NCBI RefSeq assembly: GCF_018599185.1 | Contig: NZ_JAHFVL010000001.1 | Location: forward strand, 186,001-250,000 | Direction: 5' to 3' | Source of the DNA: Rhodanobacter sp. LX-99 | GTDB lineage: Bacteria; Pseudomonadota; Gammaproteobacteria; Xanthomonadales; Rhodanobacteraceae | DNA length: 64,000 nt | Shown here: positions 40,199 through 48,989 of the stretch, one piece after another | Layout of the letters: the number at the start of each line of letters is the position of its first letter | Position numbering within the stretch: the first letter of the stretch is position 1 | Translations under genes and position numbers: made by a program | Notes under the pieces: model-generated | What the model was told of the DNA's origin: nothing | Seen by the model: the letters and a program-made list of their open reading frames with translations, nothing else | Database searches by the model: none

Positions 40199-40431
40199 GC
40201 CCGCCTCGCCTGACTCACCGAACAGCAGTCCCGTGTGCTTGCCCTGCTCGCGGAAGGCCTGCCCAACAAGCAGATCGCCGGTCGCCTGGGCATCCAGGAG
40301 CGCACGGTGAAGGCGCGTCACGGCGATCTTTGAGAAACTGCGGGTGAGGAACCGCAGGCGGGCGGGGATGCGGCTGAAGTCGCTGGAGCCGGGGGAACCC
40401 GGTCGAATCGTCTGAGGGCCGAACCGACCCG
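40199..40431 (+). pseudogene. Decayed duplicate of the LuxR-type regulator C-terminus
   Basis: From about 40199 to 40395 the DNA closely matches 38899-39100 of the response-regulator gene (ctcaccgaacagcagtcccg onward), but lacks the receiver part. A two-base loss within GCGCACGTCACG shifts the frame and brings a stop at 40331-40333, and further changes follow. It therefore encodes nothing functional. With the intact gene it flanks the XRE/lipoprotein segment as a direct repeat. Confidence 0.85.
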
Positions 40432-41988
40432 TCAGGATGCGACGACTGGCAAACCGAGCGCCGAGCGCAATGGATCCAGCAGAGCACCGTAGTGTCCGGC
40501 CTGTGCGGTGTTCCGGTTGAGCGGTTGCCGCACCTGTCCCGCACTGGCAGTACGCACATCGCGATCGACCTCATGGAAGCGCAGGCAGGCTGGATCGAAC
40601 GGCAAATCGCAAAAATCGAGCAAACGGCGCATCTCCGCCTCGGGCCGCTCGACGAGCTCCTCGTAGACGTAGTCGTAAATCAGCCCCGGGCACTGCGCCT
40701 GCCAAAAACGCACCAGGCGATCGTAGTCGCGCCAGTAAGCAGCCAGCTCGCGAAAATCGTAGCTGTAGAGCTGGTCTGTCTTGAACTCATGTTTGAAGCA
40801 GCTCCAACAGGTTTCCACCGGATCGCGGCGACAGTGGATGAAGCGCGCCCCGGGCAGCATTGCGCGTGCTGCACCGACGACTTGCCACTTGCCCAACTCC
40901 TTGTCGGTGAAGATCGGTCGTTGCCGACGCCAATGTGCCGTGCGCTCGAGATAGGCATTACCGAGCCTGGCCCAATCCTCAGCCGTTGCCATCGGTGCCC
41001 ACTGCGGAATGTCCATGCCGCGGCGCACTGACTCTTCATGCAGCACAACGCCGAGGTCGCTGATCTCACCGGATCCCTCGACCTGAGGATGGGCACTGAG
41101 GATCTGCTCGATCAGGGTCGAGCCAGAGCGCGGCATGCCGAACAGCAGGATTACCTCGTGGCCACGCCTGGAATCCGGCGCATGTGGCAATGGCTGCGGA
41201 AATGCCTGCATGGTGTCATCGACGAAACGGCTGGTCCGGGCAGGATCCCACTGAATGTGCCTGCGTTTGGCTGCATTCGTCTCGACCAGGACCTCAAACG
41301 CCTCGGCATAACGCTGGTTCGCCTCGAGCGCCTGGCCATAGGCGAAGCCGAGCGAGATGCGGTAGTCCTCCCTTATGCCCGGGAGTGAATGGACACGTCT
41401 GATCTCGGCAAGATCGTGTTCGCTCAGCCGCGCCGCCTTCAGACTGACCAATGGCGTCCACGCCTCGATGGAATCCGGATGCCGGGCCAGCACATGGCGC
41501 AGGTCTGCCTCGGCCTCCTTGAGTCGACCGAGCGTCTTCAACGAATCGGCACGCAGGATGCGGGCCTCCGCATCTTCCGGCTCCAGCTCAAGAAAGCGTG
41601 TCAGCGCCGTGCAAGCCTCGGCAGCGTCGGCAACGCCCTCGAGCGCCTTGGCCAGGTTGTACCAGTAGTTGGCGCGCTGCGGCGCCAGTTCACAGGCCCG
41701 CCGCAATGCCACTACCGCACCCGACATGTTGCCGGCCGCACCGAGCGCACTACCAAGATTGTTGTACACCGTGGCGTCGTCGGGGCGAGCGCGAAGAACC
41801 TGCTGCAATACAGCCGCGGCCTCCTGGAAGCGCCCCTGCATGTGCAATGCCACCGCTTGCCGGCGCAGCAATTCCGGGTGATCCGGCACCAGGATCAACG
41901 CCCTTTCGAGTACATCGCCGGCAGCCGCGAATTCACCGCGTCCGAGGCAAGCATCGGCGCGCCGCAAGAGATTTCGCCTGAAACGCAT
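40432..41988 (-). CDS. TPR-sulfotransferase fusion protein
   Basis: The 518-residue protein has about six tetratricopeptide repeats in its first 200 residues (for example DDATVYNNLGSALGAAGNMSG) and a sulfotransferase domain from about 270: the 5'-phosphosulfate loop FGMPRSGSTLIEQIL, then the 3'-phosphate motif FIHCRRDPVETCWS. Such proteins use PAPS to sulfate peptides, sugars or other acceptors; the acceptor is unknown and there is no signal peptide. Its ATG overlaps the stop of the histidine kinase gene (TGATG), so it is translationally coupled to it; a GTG one codon earlier is also possible. Confidence 0.88.
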   Translation of the reverse strand: MRFRRNLLRRADACLGRGEFAAAGDVLERALILVPDHPELLRRQAVALHMQGRFQEAAAVLQQVLRARPDDATVYNNLGSALGAAGNMSGAVVALRRACELAPQRANYWYNLAKALEGVADAAEACTALTRFLELEPEDAEARILRADSLKTLGRLKEAEADLRHVLARHPDSIEAWTPLVSLKAARLSEHDLAEIRRVHSLPGIREDYRISLGFAYGQALEANQRYAEAFEVLVETNAAKRRHIQWDPARTSRFVDDTMQAFPQPLPHAPDSRRGHEVILLFGMPRSGSTLIEQILSAHPQVEGSGEISDLGVVLHEESVRRGMDIPQWAPMATAEDWARLGNAYLERTAHWRRQRPIFTDKELGKWQVVGAARAMLPGARFIHCRRDPVETCWSCFKHEFKTDQLYSYDFRELAAYWRDYDRLVRFWQAQCPGLIYDYVYEELVERPEAEMRRLLDFCDLPFDPACLRFHEVDRDVRTASAGQVRQPLNRNTAQAGHYGALLDPLRSALGLPVVAS

Positions 41989-44900
41989 CACGCACGCATC
42001 GCGCCTGCCGCCACCCGCTGCAGCATTTGCCGCAACGCCAGCGGCTTCAGCGGCTTGTACAGCACGCCTATCCCGGCCTCCAGCAGGCGCTGGCGCAACT
42101 CGCCGTCCCGGTCAGCCGTCAGCATGACGGTCGGCACGTCGACGTGCCGCATATTCAGCTGCTGCCATGCCTCCAGCCCGGTGTGCCCGCCGTCCAGGTG
42201 GAAATCAATGATGTGCAGGTCGGGCCGCCATGGCGCAGCAAGCGCCTGCTCGGCATTGCGCGCGGCATGCACGTGCCAGCCCCAACCGGTCAGCAGGCTG
42301 CTGAGCGCGGCGAGAGCGGCTGGTTCGTTGTCGAGCAGCAGGGCCCGACCGGCGGGCAATGATTGCTGCGCGCTGGCGGCCGGCTGCAACTGCGCTACGG
42401 TTTTTGCGACCGGCACGTCGAGGTGGAATACGCTGCCGCGGCCAAGCCGGGAGCGCAGGCCGAGCGGATGGCCCAGCAGGTCGGCCATGCGCTGCGCGAT
42501 GGACAAGCCAAGCCCGAGCCCCTGCCCGCCCGCGGCGCTGCCGCGGCGGAATTCCTGGAAGATCAGCTGCTGTTCTTCCGGCGCGATGCCGGGACCGCTG
42601 TCCCACACCTCGACGCGCAAATGAGCGCCACGCCGGCGCACGCCCAGCAGCACGCGGCCATGTTCGGCGTAGCGCAAAGCGTTGGACAGGAAGTTCTGCA
42701 GCACCCGGCGCAGCAGCTGCGGATCGGAATGCACCCAGGCACGCGTGCCGACCACGTCCAGCCGCACGCCGCGGTCGAGCGCGATGGCGCGGAATTCGGC
42801 GGCCAGCGGATCGAGCACCTCGGCCAGCGCGAACGCGCGCGGCTGCGGATGCAGGCGGCCGCCTTCGAGCCGGGCCACGTCGAGCAAGCCGGTGAGCAGG
42901 CCTTCAGTGGCGGCCAGTGCGCCGTTGAGATGCTGTGCGGTGGCAGCATCGCCGCCACGTTCGGTGAGCGCATGGGCGAACAGCTGTGCCGCGTGCAGCG
43001 GCTGCATCAGGTCGTGGGTGACCGCGGCGAGGAAGCGGCTCTTCGCCTCGTTCGCGGCCTGCGCCTCGGCCGAGGCCGCGGCGAGTTCGCGGGTGCGTTC
43101 TTCCACGCGAAGTTCCAGCGTCTCGTTGACGCGCTTCAGCGCGGCCTCGGCCTGACGGAACGCGGTGACGTCGGTGAAGGTGGCCACGAAGCCGCCGCCG
43201 GGCATCGGGTTGCCGCGGATCTCGACGATGGTGCCGCCGGGGAAGCGCCGCTCGGACAGGTGCCGCGTGCCGGCGCGCATGTGCGCCAGCCGGCGTTGCA
43301 CGCGCGCGTCCACTTCGCCGGGACCGAGCATGCCGGCGTCGATGTTGTGGCGGGTCAGCTCGGCGACCGGGCGGCCTACCTGCAGCAGTTCGGACGGGTA
43401 GTCGAACAGACGCGCGTACGGCGTGTTCCAGGCGACCAGGTGCAGTTCGGCGTCGACCACGCAGATGCCCTGGCTCATGTTCTCCAGCGCCGCCTCCAGC
43501 ACGCGCTGGTTGAAGCGCAGGTCCTGCGCCGCCTCGCCGACGATCGCCACCACCGTGTCCAGGTCGTCGCGGCCCTGTCGGTGCACCACTTCCAGCAGCA
43601 ATCGCGCCGAAGCGGCGCCGATCACCGCAGCCAGCTCGTGTTCGACCTCGGCGACCCGCGCACTGCCGGCAGGTCCCACGGACGGTGCGCTGGCAAACAG
43701 GTGCTCGACCCGTTCCGACGGCAGGAAGCGCATCGCCAGCGCGCGCAGCTCGACCAAGCCGACATCACCCACGCTGACCGCGCGCGCCGCCCTGCCGAAA
43801 CGCGAACCGGCCACCGCCAGCATCACCACGATATTCACCAGCAGGCTCACCACCACGGCGCGACCCAGCCGGTTCCAGTTGCCCAGCCCGAGCAGGCCAT
43901 CGGGTGCCAGCCAATGCAGACCGAACGGACCGCCGTGCAGCCATGCCGGCGCCACCGGCAACAAGGTCGGCAGCACCGCGTAGATCCACACCAGGGTGCC
44001 TGCGGCGAGCCCGGCCATCACCGCGCGCGAACCCAGCTGCGGCCGGTACACCGCCGCCAGCAGCGCCGGCGTGAGCCCGGCCAGCGCGGAGAACGAGATC
44101 GCGCCGATATCGGCCAGCACCTCGTTGCGCGCCAGCACGCGGCTGTACGCCCACGCCAGCAGGATCAGCACCAAGATCGCCACGCGCCGATGGTTAAGCA
44201 GTTCACCGCGCAGGTCGCCATGCTCGTCGCGCCCCCAGCCGGCGCGCACGCGCAGCGGCGCGATGAAGTGGTTGACCACCATCAAGCTCAACGCCAGCGT
44301 GGCGATCACCACCATGCTGGTGGCCGCGCTCAGGCCGCCGAGAAACGCGATCAACGCGAGGCCATGCTCGCCGCGCGCCAGCGGCAACGCCAGCACGTAC
44401 ATGTCCGACGACACCCCGCTCGACCCCAGCCACGCATCGCCCAATCGCGCCAGCGGCAGGATCGGCAGCGAGATCAGCAGCAGGTACAGCGGGAACAGCC
44501 AGCGCGCGGTGCGCAGCTGCCCGTCGTCGCGGCACTCCACGATGCCCGCGTAGAACTGGTGCGGCATGGTGAACATCGCCAGCGCGCCGAGCAGGATCAA
44601 CGCCGGGAAACCGCCGCTGTCCGGCGGCGGCGGAATATAGCTGGGCAAGCCTGCCGGCAAGGCGGTGAACAGCAGCGTGCCCAGCGCCAGCATCGCGCCA
44701 AGCTTGAACAGCGACTCGAACGCCATCGCCAGCACCAGCCCGCGATTGTGCGCCATCGTCGACGCGCGCCGCGTGCCGAACAGCATCGCGAACAGCGCCA
44801 TCAGCAACGCCACGTACAGCGCGCTGTCCTGCCACGGGTTGGATTCGGCCAGCTGGCCGCGGCTGAGGATGCCGTAGCTCATCGCCACCGCCTTCAGCTG

Positions 44901-45308
44901 CAATGCGATGTACGGCACGATGCCGATCACCACCACCGCGGTGACCAGCGCCGCCAGCCCGGAATGCCGTCCCAGCCGCACCGCGATCAGGTCGGCCAGC
45001 GACCCGGCGTTGTATTCGCGCACCAGCTGCACCAGCCGGCCGAGGAACTTCAGCGCGAACAGGTACATCAGGATCGCCCCGACAAACGTCGGCGGCAGCC
45101 ACCAGCCCGAACGGCTGGCCTGGGTCACCGTACCGTAGAACGTCCACGAGGTGCAGTGGATCGCCAACGACAGCGCATACACGATGGCCCAGCGTTTTTC
45201 GAATAGCTGCGGGCGGCGCTCACCGAGCAGTGCCACGCCGAACAGCAGGGCGAGCCAGCACAATGCGGCAAACGCGATGACGCTGGCGCTCAGCATGCCG
45301 GGATCCAT
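41988..45308 (-). CDS. Hybrid histidine kinase with sodium/solute-symporter sensor domain
   Basis: The 1106-residue protein has about 12 membrane segments of the SSS transporter fold (residues 1-490, including CTSWTFYGTVTQASRSGWWLPP), a PAS domain from about 600 (LENMSQGICVVDAELHLVAWN), a HisKA H-box THDLMQPLHAAQ near residue 763, an HATPase with DSGPGIAPEEQ and GLGLGLSIAQ, and a C-terminal receiver with Asp about 1032 (HIIDFHLDGG). This is the MxtR/CrbS/NahK-like layout, whose known relatives pair with LuxR-type regulators to control acetate or short-acid use. The probable partner is the regulator at 38454. Start 45308 is chosen because the upstream frame lies in a repeat. Confidence 0.9.
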   Translation of the reverse strand: MDPGMLSASVIAFAALCWLALLFGVALLGERRPQLFEKRWAIVYALSLAIHCTSWTFYGTVTQASRSGWWLPPTFVGAILMYLFALKFLGRLVQLVREYNAGSLADLIAVRLGRHSGLAALVTAVVVIGIVPYIALQLKAVAMSYGILSRGQLAESNPWQDSALYVALLMALFAMLFGTRRASTMAHNRGLVLAMAFESLFKLGAMLALGTLLFTALPAGLPSYIPPPPDSGGFPALILLGALAMFTMPHQFYAGIVECRDDGQLRTARWLFPLYLLLISLPILPLARLGDAWLGSSGVSSDMYVLALPLARGEHGLALIAFLGGLSAATSMVVIATLALSLMVVNHFIAPLRVRAGWGRDEHGDLRGELLNHRRVAILVLILLAWAYSRVLARNEVLADIGAISFSALAGLTPALLAAVYRPQLGSRAVMAGLAAGTLVWIYAVLPTLLPVAPAWLHGGPFGLHWLAPDGLLGLGNWNRLGRAVVVSLLVNIVVMLAVAGSRFGRAARAVSVGDVGLVELRALAMRFLPSERVEHLFASAPSVGPAGSARVAEVEHELAAVIGAASARLLLEVVHRQGRDDLDTVVAIVGEAAQDLRFNQRVLEAALENMSQGICVVDAELHLVAWNTPYARLFDYPSELLQVGRPVAELTRHNIDAGMLGPGEVDARVQRRLAHMRAGTRHLSERRFPGGTIVEIRGNPMPGGGFVATFTDVTAFRQAEAALKRVNETLELRVEERTRELAAASAEAQAANEAKSRFLAAVTHDLMQPLHAAQLFAHALTERGGDAATAQHLNGALAATEGLLTGLLDVARLEGGRLHPQPRAFALAEVLDPLAAEFRAIALDRGVRLDVVGTRAWVHSDPQLLRRVLQNFLSNALRYAEHGRVLLGVRRRGAHLRVEVWDSGPGIAPEEQQLIFQEFRRGSAAGGQGLGLGLSIAQRMADLLGHPLGLRSRLGRGSVFHLDVPVAKTVAQLQPAASAQQSLPAGRALLLDNEPAALAALSSLLTGWGWHVHAARNAEQALAAPWRPDLHIIDFHLDGGHTGLEAWQQLNMRHVDVPTVMLTADRDGELRQRLLEAGIGVLYKPLKPLALRQMLQRVAAGAMRA

Positions 45309-45321
45309 GGGCAGCCGTACT

Positions 45322-45424
45322 CCCTCCCCTGCTTGCAGGGGAGGGTTGCGGCGGGGTGCTTTTGATCTTTGCGCAAGCTCGGACAACCCCCTCCCGACCT
45401 CCCCCTGCACGCAGGGAGAGGAGC
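45322..45424. repeat. Palindromic intergenic repeat unit
   Basis: Two hairpins of related sequence lie between the depolymerase and kinase genes: CCCTCCCCTGC-TT-GCAGGGGAGGG (45322-45345) and a second, imperfect one around CCCCCTGC-AC-GCAGGGAG (about 45400-45417), with GGTTG/CAACC-type inner arms. The arrangement looks like a mobile palindromic doublet. Confidence 0.65.
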
Positions 45425-45435
45425 AGAAGCAGCCA

Positions 45436-46473
45436 TCAATGCCCTACTGGCACCCCTAGCGCCCGCACCGCGTTCACCACCCAGCGCAACTGCACGCCGT
45501 AGCGGCTGTCGTAGTCGGCTCCGGAATATCCCCACCAGTCCCAGCATGCTTGCGGATTCAAGGGCGCGAAACTTGCGCGGGTCTGAGGATATAGCACCGC
45601 CACGTCATAAACGTCGGCCCAGCGGTTGAAGCCGGCACCCTCGACGAAGGCCTTGCCCACCGCGTCGGCATTCTGCTTGCAGCCGTGGAACGCGACCATC
45701 ACGCCGCACGGCTTGCCGGCCAGGCAATCCGGCGGCAGGTAGACATAGCCGGTGTCGGCCATGAAGGCATCGGTACCCTCGGGGCGCAGCGCATCCTGGT
45801 CGAACGCGCGCAGCTCGCCGCGCGCCTGGATCGCCGCACGCGCCGGCTTGCCGAACATCTGCGCGAAGATCTCGCCGGCGGCGTCGAAGCCGCAGTGGCC
45901 GAGATACGGTGCCACCGACTTGTCGCAATCGTCGCCGCTGCCGGCCACCGGCAGGTTGTGCGCGAACGCACGCTGGCCATCGTCATGTACCTGCATGTTC
46001 TTCAGGCCCGGCGTGCCGTCACGCAGTTGCTCGTAGAAATGCGCGCCGGCCTCCGCCACCGCCGGTGCGACCAGCGCGTCGTCCTTGCCGTGCAGCAGGT
46101 AGACGCGGGCGTGGGCCAGGTCCTTCAGCGCGCCGATCTCACCTGACACCGAGCGCTTCGCGGCATTGGCCACCAGCGCCGCCACGTCCGGTGCCGGCGT
46201 GCCCTTCATGCAGCTGCCCAGTGCCACGTCCAGCTTGCCGCCGGCGCAGCCGTAAGGGCCGCCGGCAACCAGGGCTGCATTCGGGAACAGTTCCGGATAC
46301 GCCAATTGCATCTGCGCCGCCATGTATGCGCCGGACGAGAGGCCGACCACGGCGGTGCGCGCCGGATCGATTTTCAATCCGGGCAGGCTCGAACCGGCAT
46401 CTTTCGCGCAGGCGCTGCCGGCGCTGGCCAGCAGGGCCAGCCACAGCAGGCGGGTTACCCATCGGGTGTTCAT
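45436..46473 (-). CDS. phaZ: Exported PHB depolymerase-type esterase
   Basis: The 345-residue protein has a signal peptide (LLWLALLASAGSACA) and an alpha/beta-hydrolase core with the lipase box GLSSGAYMAAQ, the motif GGPYGCAGGKLD, AHARVYLLHGKDDALVAP (acid region) and FHGCKQNADAVG (histidine). It matches short-chain-length polyhydroxyalkanoate depolymerases with the catalytic domain type that hydrolyses PHB outside the cytoplasm to oligomers. A cysteine-rich ending (CWDWWGYSGADYDSRYG) is typical. GGAG seven bases upstream sets the start. It lies 75 bases downstream of a TonB receptor gene on the same strand. Confidence 0.88.
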   Translation of the reverse strand: MNTRWVTRLLWLALLASAGSACAKDAGSSLPGLKIDPARTAVVGLSSGAYMAAQMQLAYPELFPNAALVAGGPYGCAGGKLDVALGSCMKGTPAPDVAALVANAAKRSVSGEIGALKDLAHARVYLLHGKDDALVAPAVAEAGAHFYEQLRDGTPGLKNMQVHDDGQRAFAHNLPVAGSGDDCDKSVAPYLGHCGFDAAGEIFAQMFGKPARAAIQARGELRAFDQDALRPEGTDAFMADTGYVYLPPDCLAGKPCGVMVAFHGCKQNADAVGKAFVEGAGFNRWADVYDVAVLYPQTRASFAPLNPQACWDWWGYSGADYDSRYGVQLRWVVNAVRALGVPVGH

Positions 46474-46548
46474 CGGTCCGCTCCGTTCGGTCATTCCAGT
46501 CCAGACGTCACGCCGGGTGGGCAAGGCTCGCCCGGCAGAAGCCGTGCA

Positions 46549-48834
46549 TCAGAAGTTGTAGCGCACGTTGGCGTACCAGTTGCGCGGCATGCCGTAATAC
46601 GCCGTGCGGATGTTGCCTACGCTGGAGAACTCCTGGCCGTCGGTCTTGTAGACCTTGTCGCCCAGGTTGCGCACGCCGGTACGGAACTGCCAGTGGCCGT
46701 CGGCGGAATCGTAGATGCCGAACAGGCCGGTCACCGAATAGGCCTTCTGGCTCAGCGCGTCGTAGTTGTCCACGCTCAACCAGGTCTCGCTGCGGTACGA
46801 CCAGTCCGCGCCGATGGTGATGGCGCTGCCGTCGCCCAGGTTGAAGGCCTGCGTGGCTGCAACCCGCGACGTCCAGGTCGGCGAGAACGGCACATGCTTG
46901 TGCAGTTCCGGGTTGTACAACGGGTCACTCGGGTCGAGCCGGTGGTCGACGAACTTGGCATAGCGCGCATCCATGTAGCCGACCTGGGCCGACAGGCGGG
47001 TGCCCTGCCCCAGCACGGCGGCACCTTCAAACTCGATGCCGTCCATCTTAAGCTTGGCGGCGTTGATCACCGGAAACGCGAAGGTCGGGGTGATCGCGCC
47101 GGGGTTCTGCACTTCCGACACGCGCGCCTGGAAGTCGGTGTAGTCGCTGTGGAACGCGGCCAGGTTCGCCTGCAGCTTGTTGTCGACCGAGCGCCACTTC
47201 ATGCCCAGCTCGTAGGTCCACACGTACTCGGGGTTGTACTCGGCGCTCTTCGTTTCGGCGGCGGTGTTGGCGCGGCCGTTGAAGCCGCCGGACTTGAAGC
47301 CGCGGCTGGCCGAGGCGTACAGCATGGTCTGCGGATCGAGCTGCTTCTGCAGGCTGACGGTGGGCGTCCACGCATTCCAGCGCTTGTTCGCGCTGAACGC
47401 CACGGTCTCGTTGATCGCGCTGAACGGCGCGCCCCAGAACGTGCTGGTGGTGCGGTCGTAGTCCTTGTGGTCGCTGCTGTAGCGCACGCCGGCGGCCAGC
47501 GTCCAGCTCGGCACGAACTCCCAGTTCATGTGCGCGAAGCCGGCGTAGGTGGTGGTGGTGAGGTCGTCGTCGATGGTGCGCAGGAAGGTGATCGGCGTGC
47601 CGGCCAGGGCGAACAGGTCGCTGGCATAAGCTTCCTGGTGCGACGGCACGGTTTCGCGCAGCCAGTACAGGCCATACACCGCCTGCAGGTTGCTGCCGTT
47701 GTCGTACTGCAGCTGCAGTTCCTGGCTCGCCTGCTTCTGATGGAAATCGACCAGCACGTCGCCTAGCTCGAACTGCGAGGCGTCGATGTCGATGTAGGAA
47801 TGGCTGTCGAGCTTGCGGAAGGCGCTGATGCTCTTGAGGTTCCACTGGTCGGACAGCTTCCAGCCGAGGTTCAGCGCGGCGCCCTTGTGCTCGAGCTGCT
47901 GGCCCTTGCCCGGACCGAACGAGGTGCGCGTCTTGAAGTCGTACTTCTGGTCCGGATCGGGGGTGTACAGCGGCACCGAGCCGAACACCAGGTCGGTGCG
48001 TTTCAGCACGGAGACCGGCTGACCCAGGGTCAACCCGGTGTCCTGCCGGGTGTAGTCGAGGCTGAGCACCGCGTCGAAGTTTTCCGACGGGTGGTAGCGC
48101 AGCTTGCCGCGCACGGACTTGGTGTCCTCGTCGTTGTACTTGTGGCCGGTGGACGGATCGGTGACGTAGCCGTCGGTCTGGGTCACCCCGCCGGCGATCG
48201 AGGCCGACCATGCGCCGCCCAGCGGACCGCCGAGATAGAACTTGCCCTCGCGCCGGCCGTAGTTGCCGAAGCCGGCCTCGACCGAGCCCTCGGTGCTGTC
48301 GCCCGGGTTCTTCGTCACCACCTTGACCGCGCCGCCGGTGGAGTTCTTGCCGTACAGCGTCCCCTGCGGGCCACGCAGCACCTCGACGCGCTCGACGTCG
48401 AACAGGCTGATCAGCCCGCCCTGGATGCGCGAGTAGTAGACGTCGTCGACGTACATGCCCACGCCCGGGTCGAACGTCTGCAGCGCATCCGGCTGGCCGA
48501 TGCCGCGGATGAAGATGTTCACCGCCGAGGACGAGCCGCGGCCCTGCACGATGTTCATGTTCGGCACCGCACCCTGCAGGCCGTCGACGCTGTTCGCCTG
48601 CAGGTCCTTCATGTCCTCGCCGCTGAACGCGGTGATCGCGACCGGCACCTTCTCCAGCGATTCGTCGCGGCGCCGCGCACTGACCGTCACTTCCTGCAAC
48701 TGCTTGGCCTCGGCCTGTTTCGCTGCCGTCGGCTTGGCACCGGCGCCCTCGTTCGCCTGCTGCGCGTGCAGCGGCACGATGAAGGCCAGCCCCAGAACCA
48801 GACCGATCGCCGAACTCAGATGCGTGCGTTTCAT
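46549..48834 (-). CDS. TonB-dependent outer-membrane receptor
   Basis: The 761-residue product has a signal peptide (IVPLHAQ), a short N-terminal stretch and TonB-box-like EVTVSARRRDESLEKVPVAIT, a plug domain (RGIGQPDALQTFDPGVGMYVDDVYYSR, RVEVLRGPQGTLYGKNSTGGAV) and a 22-strand-type barrel ending in the aromatic signature YANVRYNF. Such receptors import scarce ligands using proton-motive force. Its neighbours are a PHB depolymerase downstream and, divergently, a hydroxybutyrate-type permease, so 3-hydroxybutyrate oligomers are a plausible ligand; this is inference. Iron or other ligands cannot be excluded. AAGGGGA precedes the ATG. Confidence 0.93.
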   Translation of the reverse strand: MKRTHLSSAIGLVLGLAFIVPLHAQQANEGAGAKPTAAKQAEAKQLQEVTVSARRRDESLEKVPVAITAFSGEDMKDLQANSVDGLQGAVPNMNIVQGRGSSSAVNIFIRGIGQPDALQTFDPGVGMYVDDVYYSRIQGGLISLFDVERVEVLRGPQGTLYGKNSTGGAVKVVTKNPGDSTEGSVEAGFGNYGRREGKFYLGGPLGGAWSASIAGGVTQTDGYVTDPSTGHKYNDEDTKSVRGKLRYHPSENFDAVLSLDYTRQDTGLTLGQPVSVLKRTDLVFGSVPLYTPDPDQKYDFKTRTSFGPGKGQQLEHKGAALNLGWKLSDQWNLKSISAFRKLDSHSYIDIDASQFELGDVLVDFHQKQASQELQLQYDNGSNLQAVYGLYWLRETVPSHQEAYASDLFALAGTPITFLRTIDDDLTTTTYAGFAHMNWEFVPSWTLAAGVRYSSDHKDYDRTTSTFWGAPFSAINETVAFSANKRWNAWTPTVSLQKQLDPQTMLYASASRGFKSGGFNGRANTAAETKSAEYNPEYVWTYELGMKWRSVDNKLQANLAAFHSDYTDFQARVSEVQNPGAITPTFAFPVINAAKLKMDGIEFEGAAVLGQGTRLSAQVGYMDARYAKFVDHRLDPSDPLYNPELHKHVPFSPTWTSRVAATQAFNLGDGSAITIGADWSYRSETWLSVDNYDALSQKAYSVTGLFGIYDSADGHWQFRTGVRNLGDKVYKTDGQEFSSVGNIRTAYYGMPRNWYANVRYNF

Positions 48835-48883
48835 GACGTCCCCTTGCAGTGAATGCATCGCTCGCGCGGATGCCGATGAGGGG

Positions 48884-48958
48884 AGAGTAGGCGGCGCCGT
48901 GCGCCGGCGGCACTTGTACCTTCGTACAGTGCCGCCGGCATGGGGCGTCCGGGATACT
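48884..48958. promoter_or_regulatory. Divergent promoter with central palindrome
   Basis: TGTAC-CTTC-GTACA (48915-48928) is a perfect palindrome, itself inside longer complementary arms 48903-48913 and 48929-48939. A TACTCT box on the minus strand (48884-48889) and GATACT on the plus strand (48953-48958) lie at nearly equal distances on either side, putting the palindrome near -43/-44 of both putative start sites, suited to an activator of both directions. Confidence 0.55.
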
Positions 48959-48989
48959 CGGCGCCAAGTCGTGGTGGGGAGATTCACGG

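Noticed and set aside
42363..45206. A 947-codon open frame on the plus strand opposite the hybrid kinase
   Set aside because: Gln/Arg/His-rich translation without domains; the minus strand encodes a recognisable kinase with all motifs.
45309..45410. N-terminal extension of the hybrid kinase
   Set aside because: These codons fall inside the palindromic repeat unit; the membrane domain starts at MDPGMLSASVIAF.
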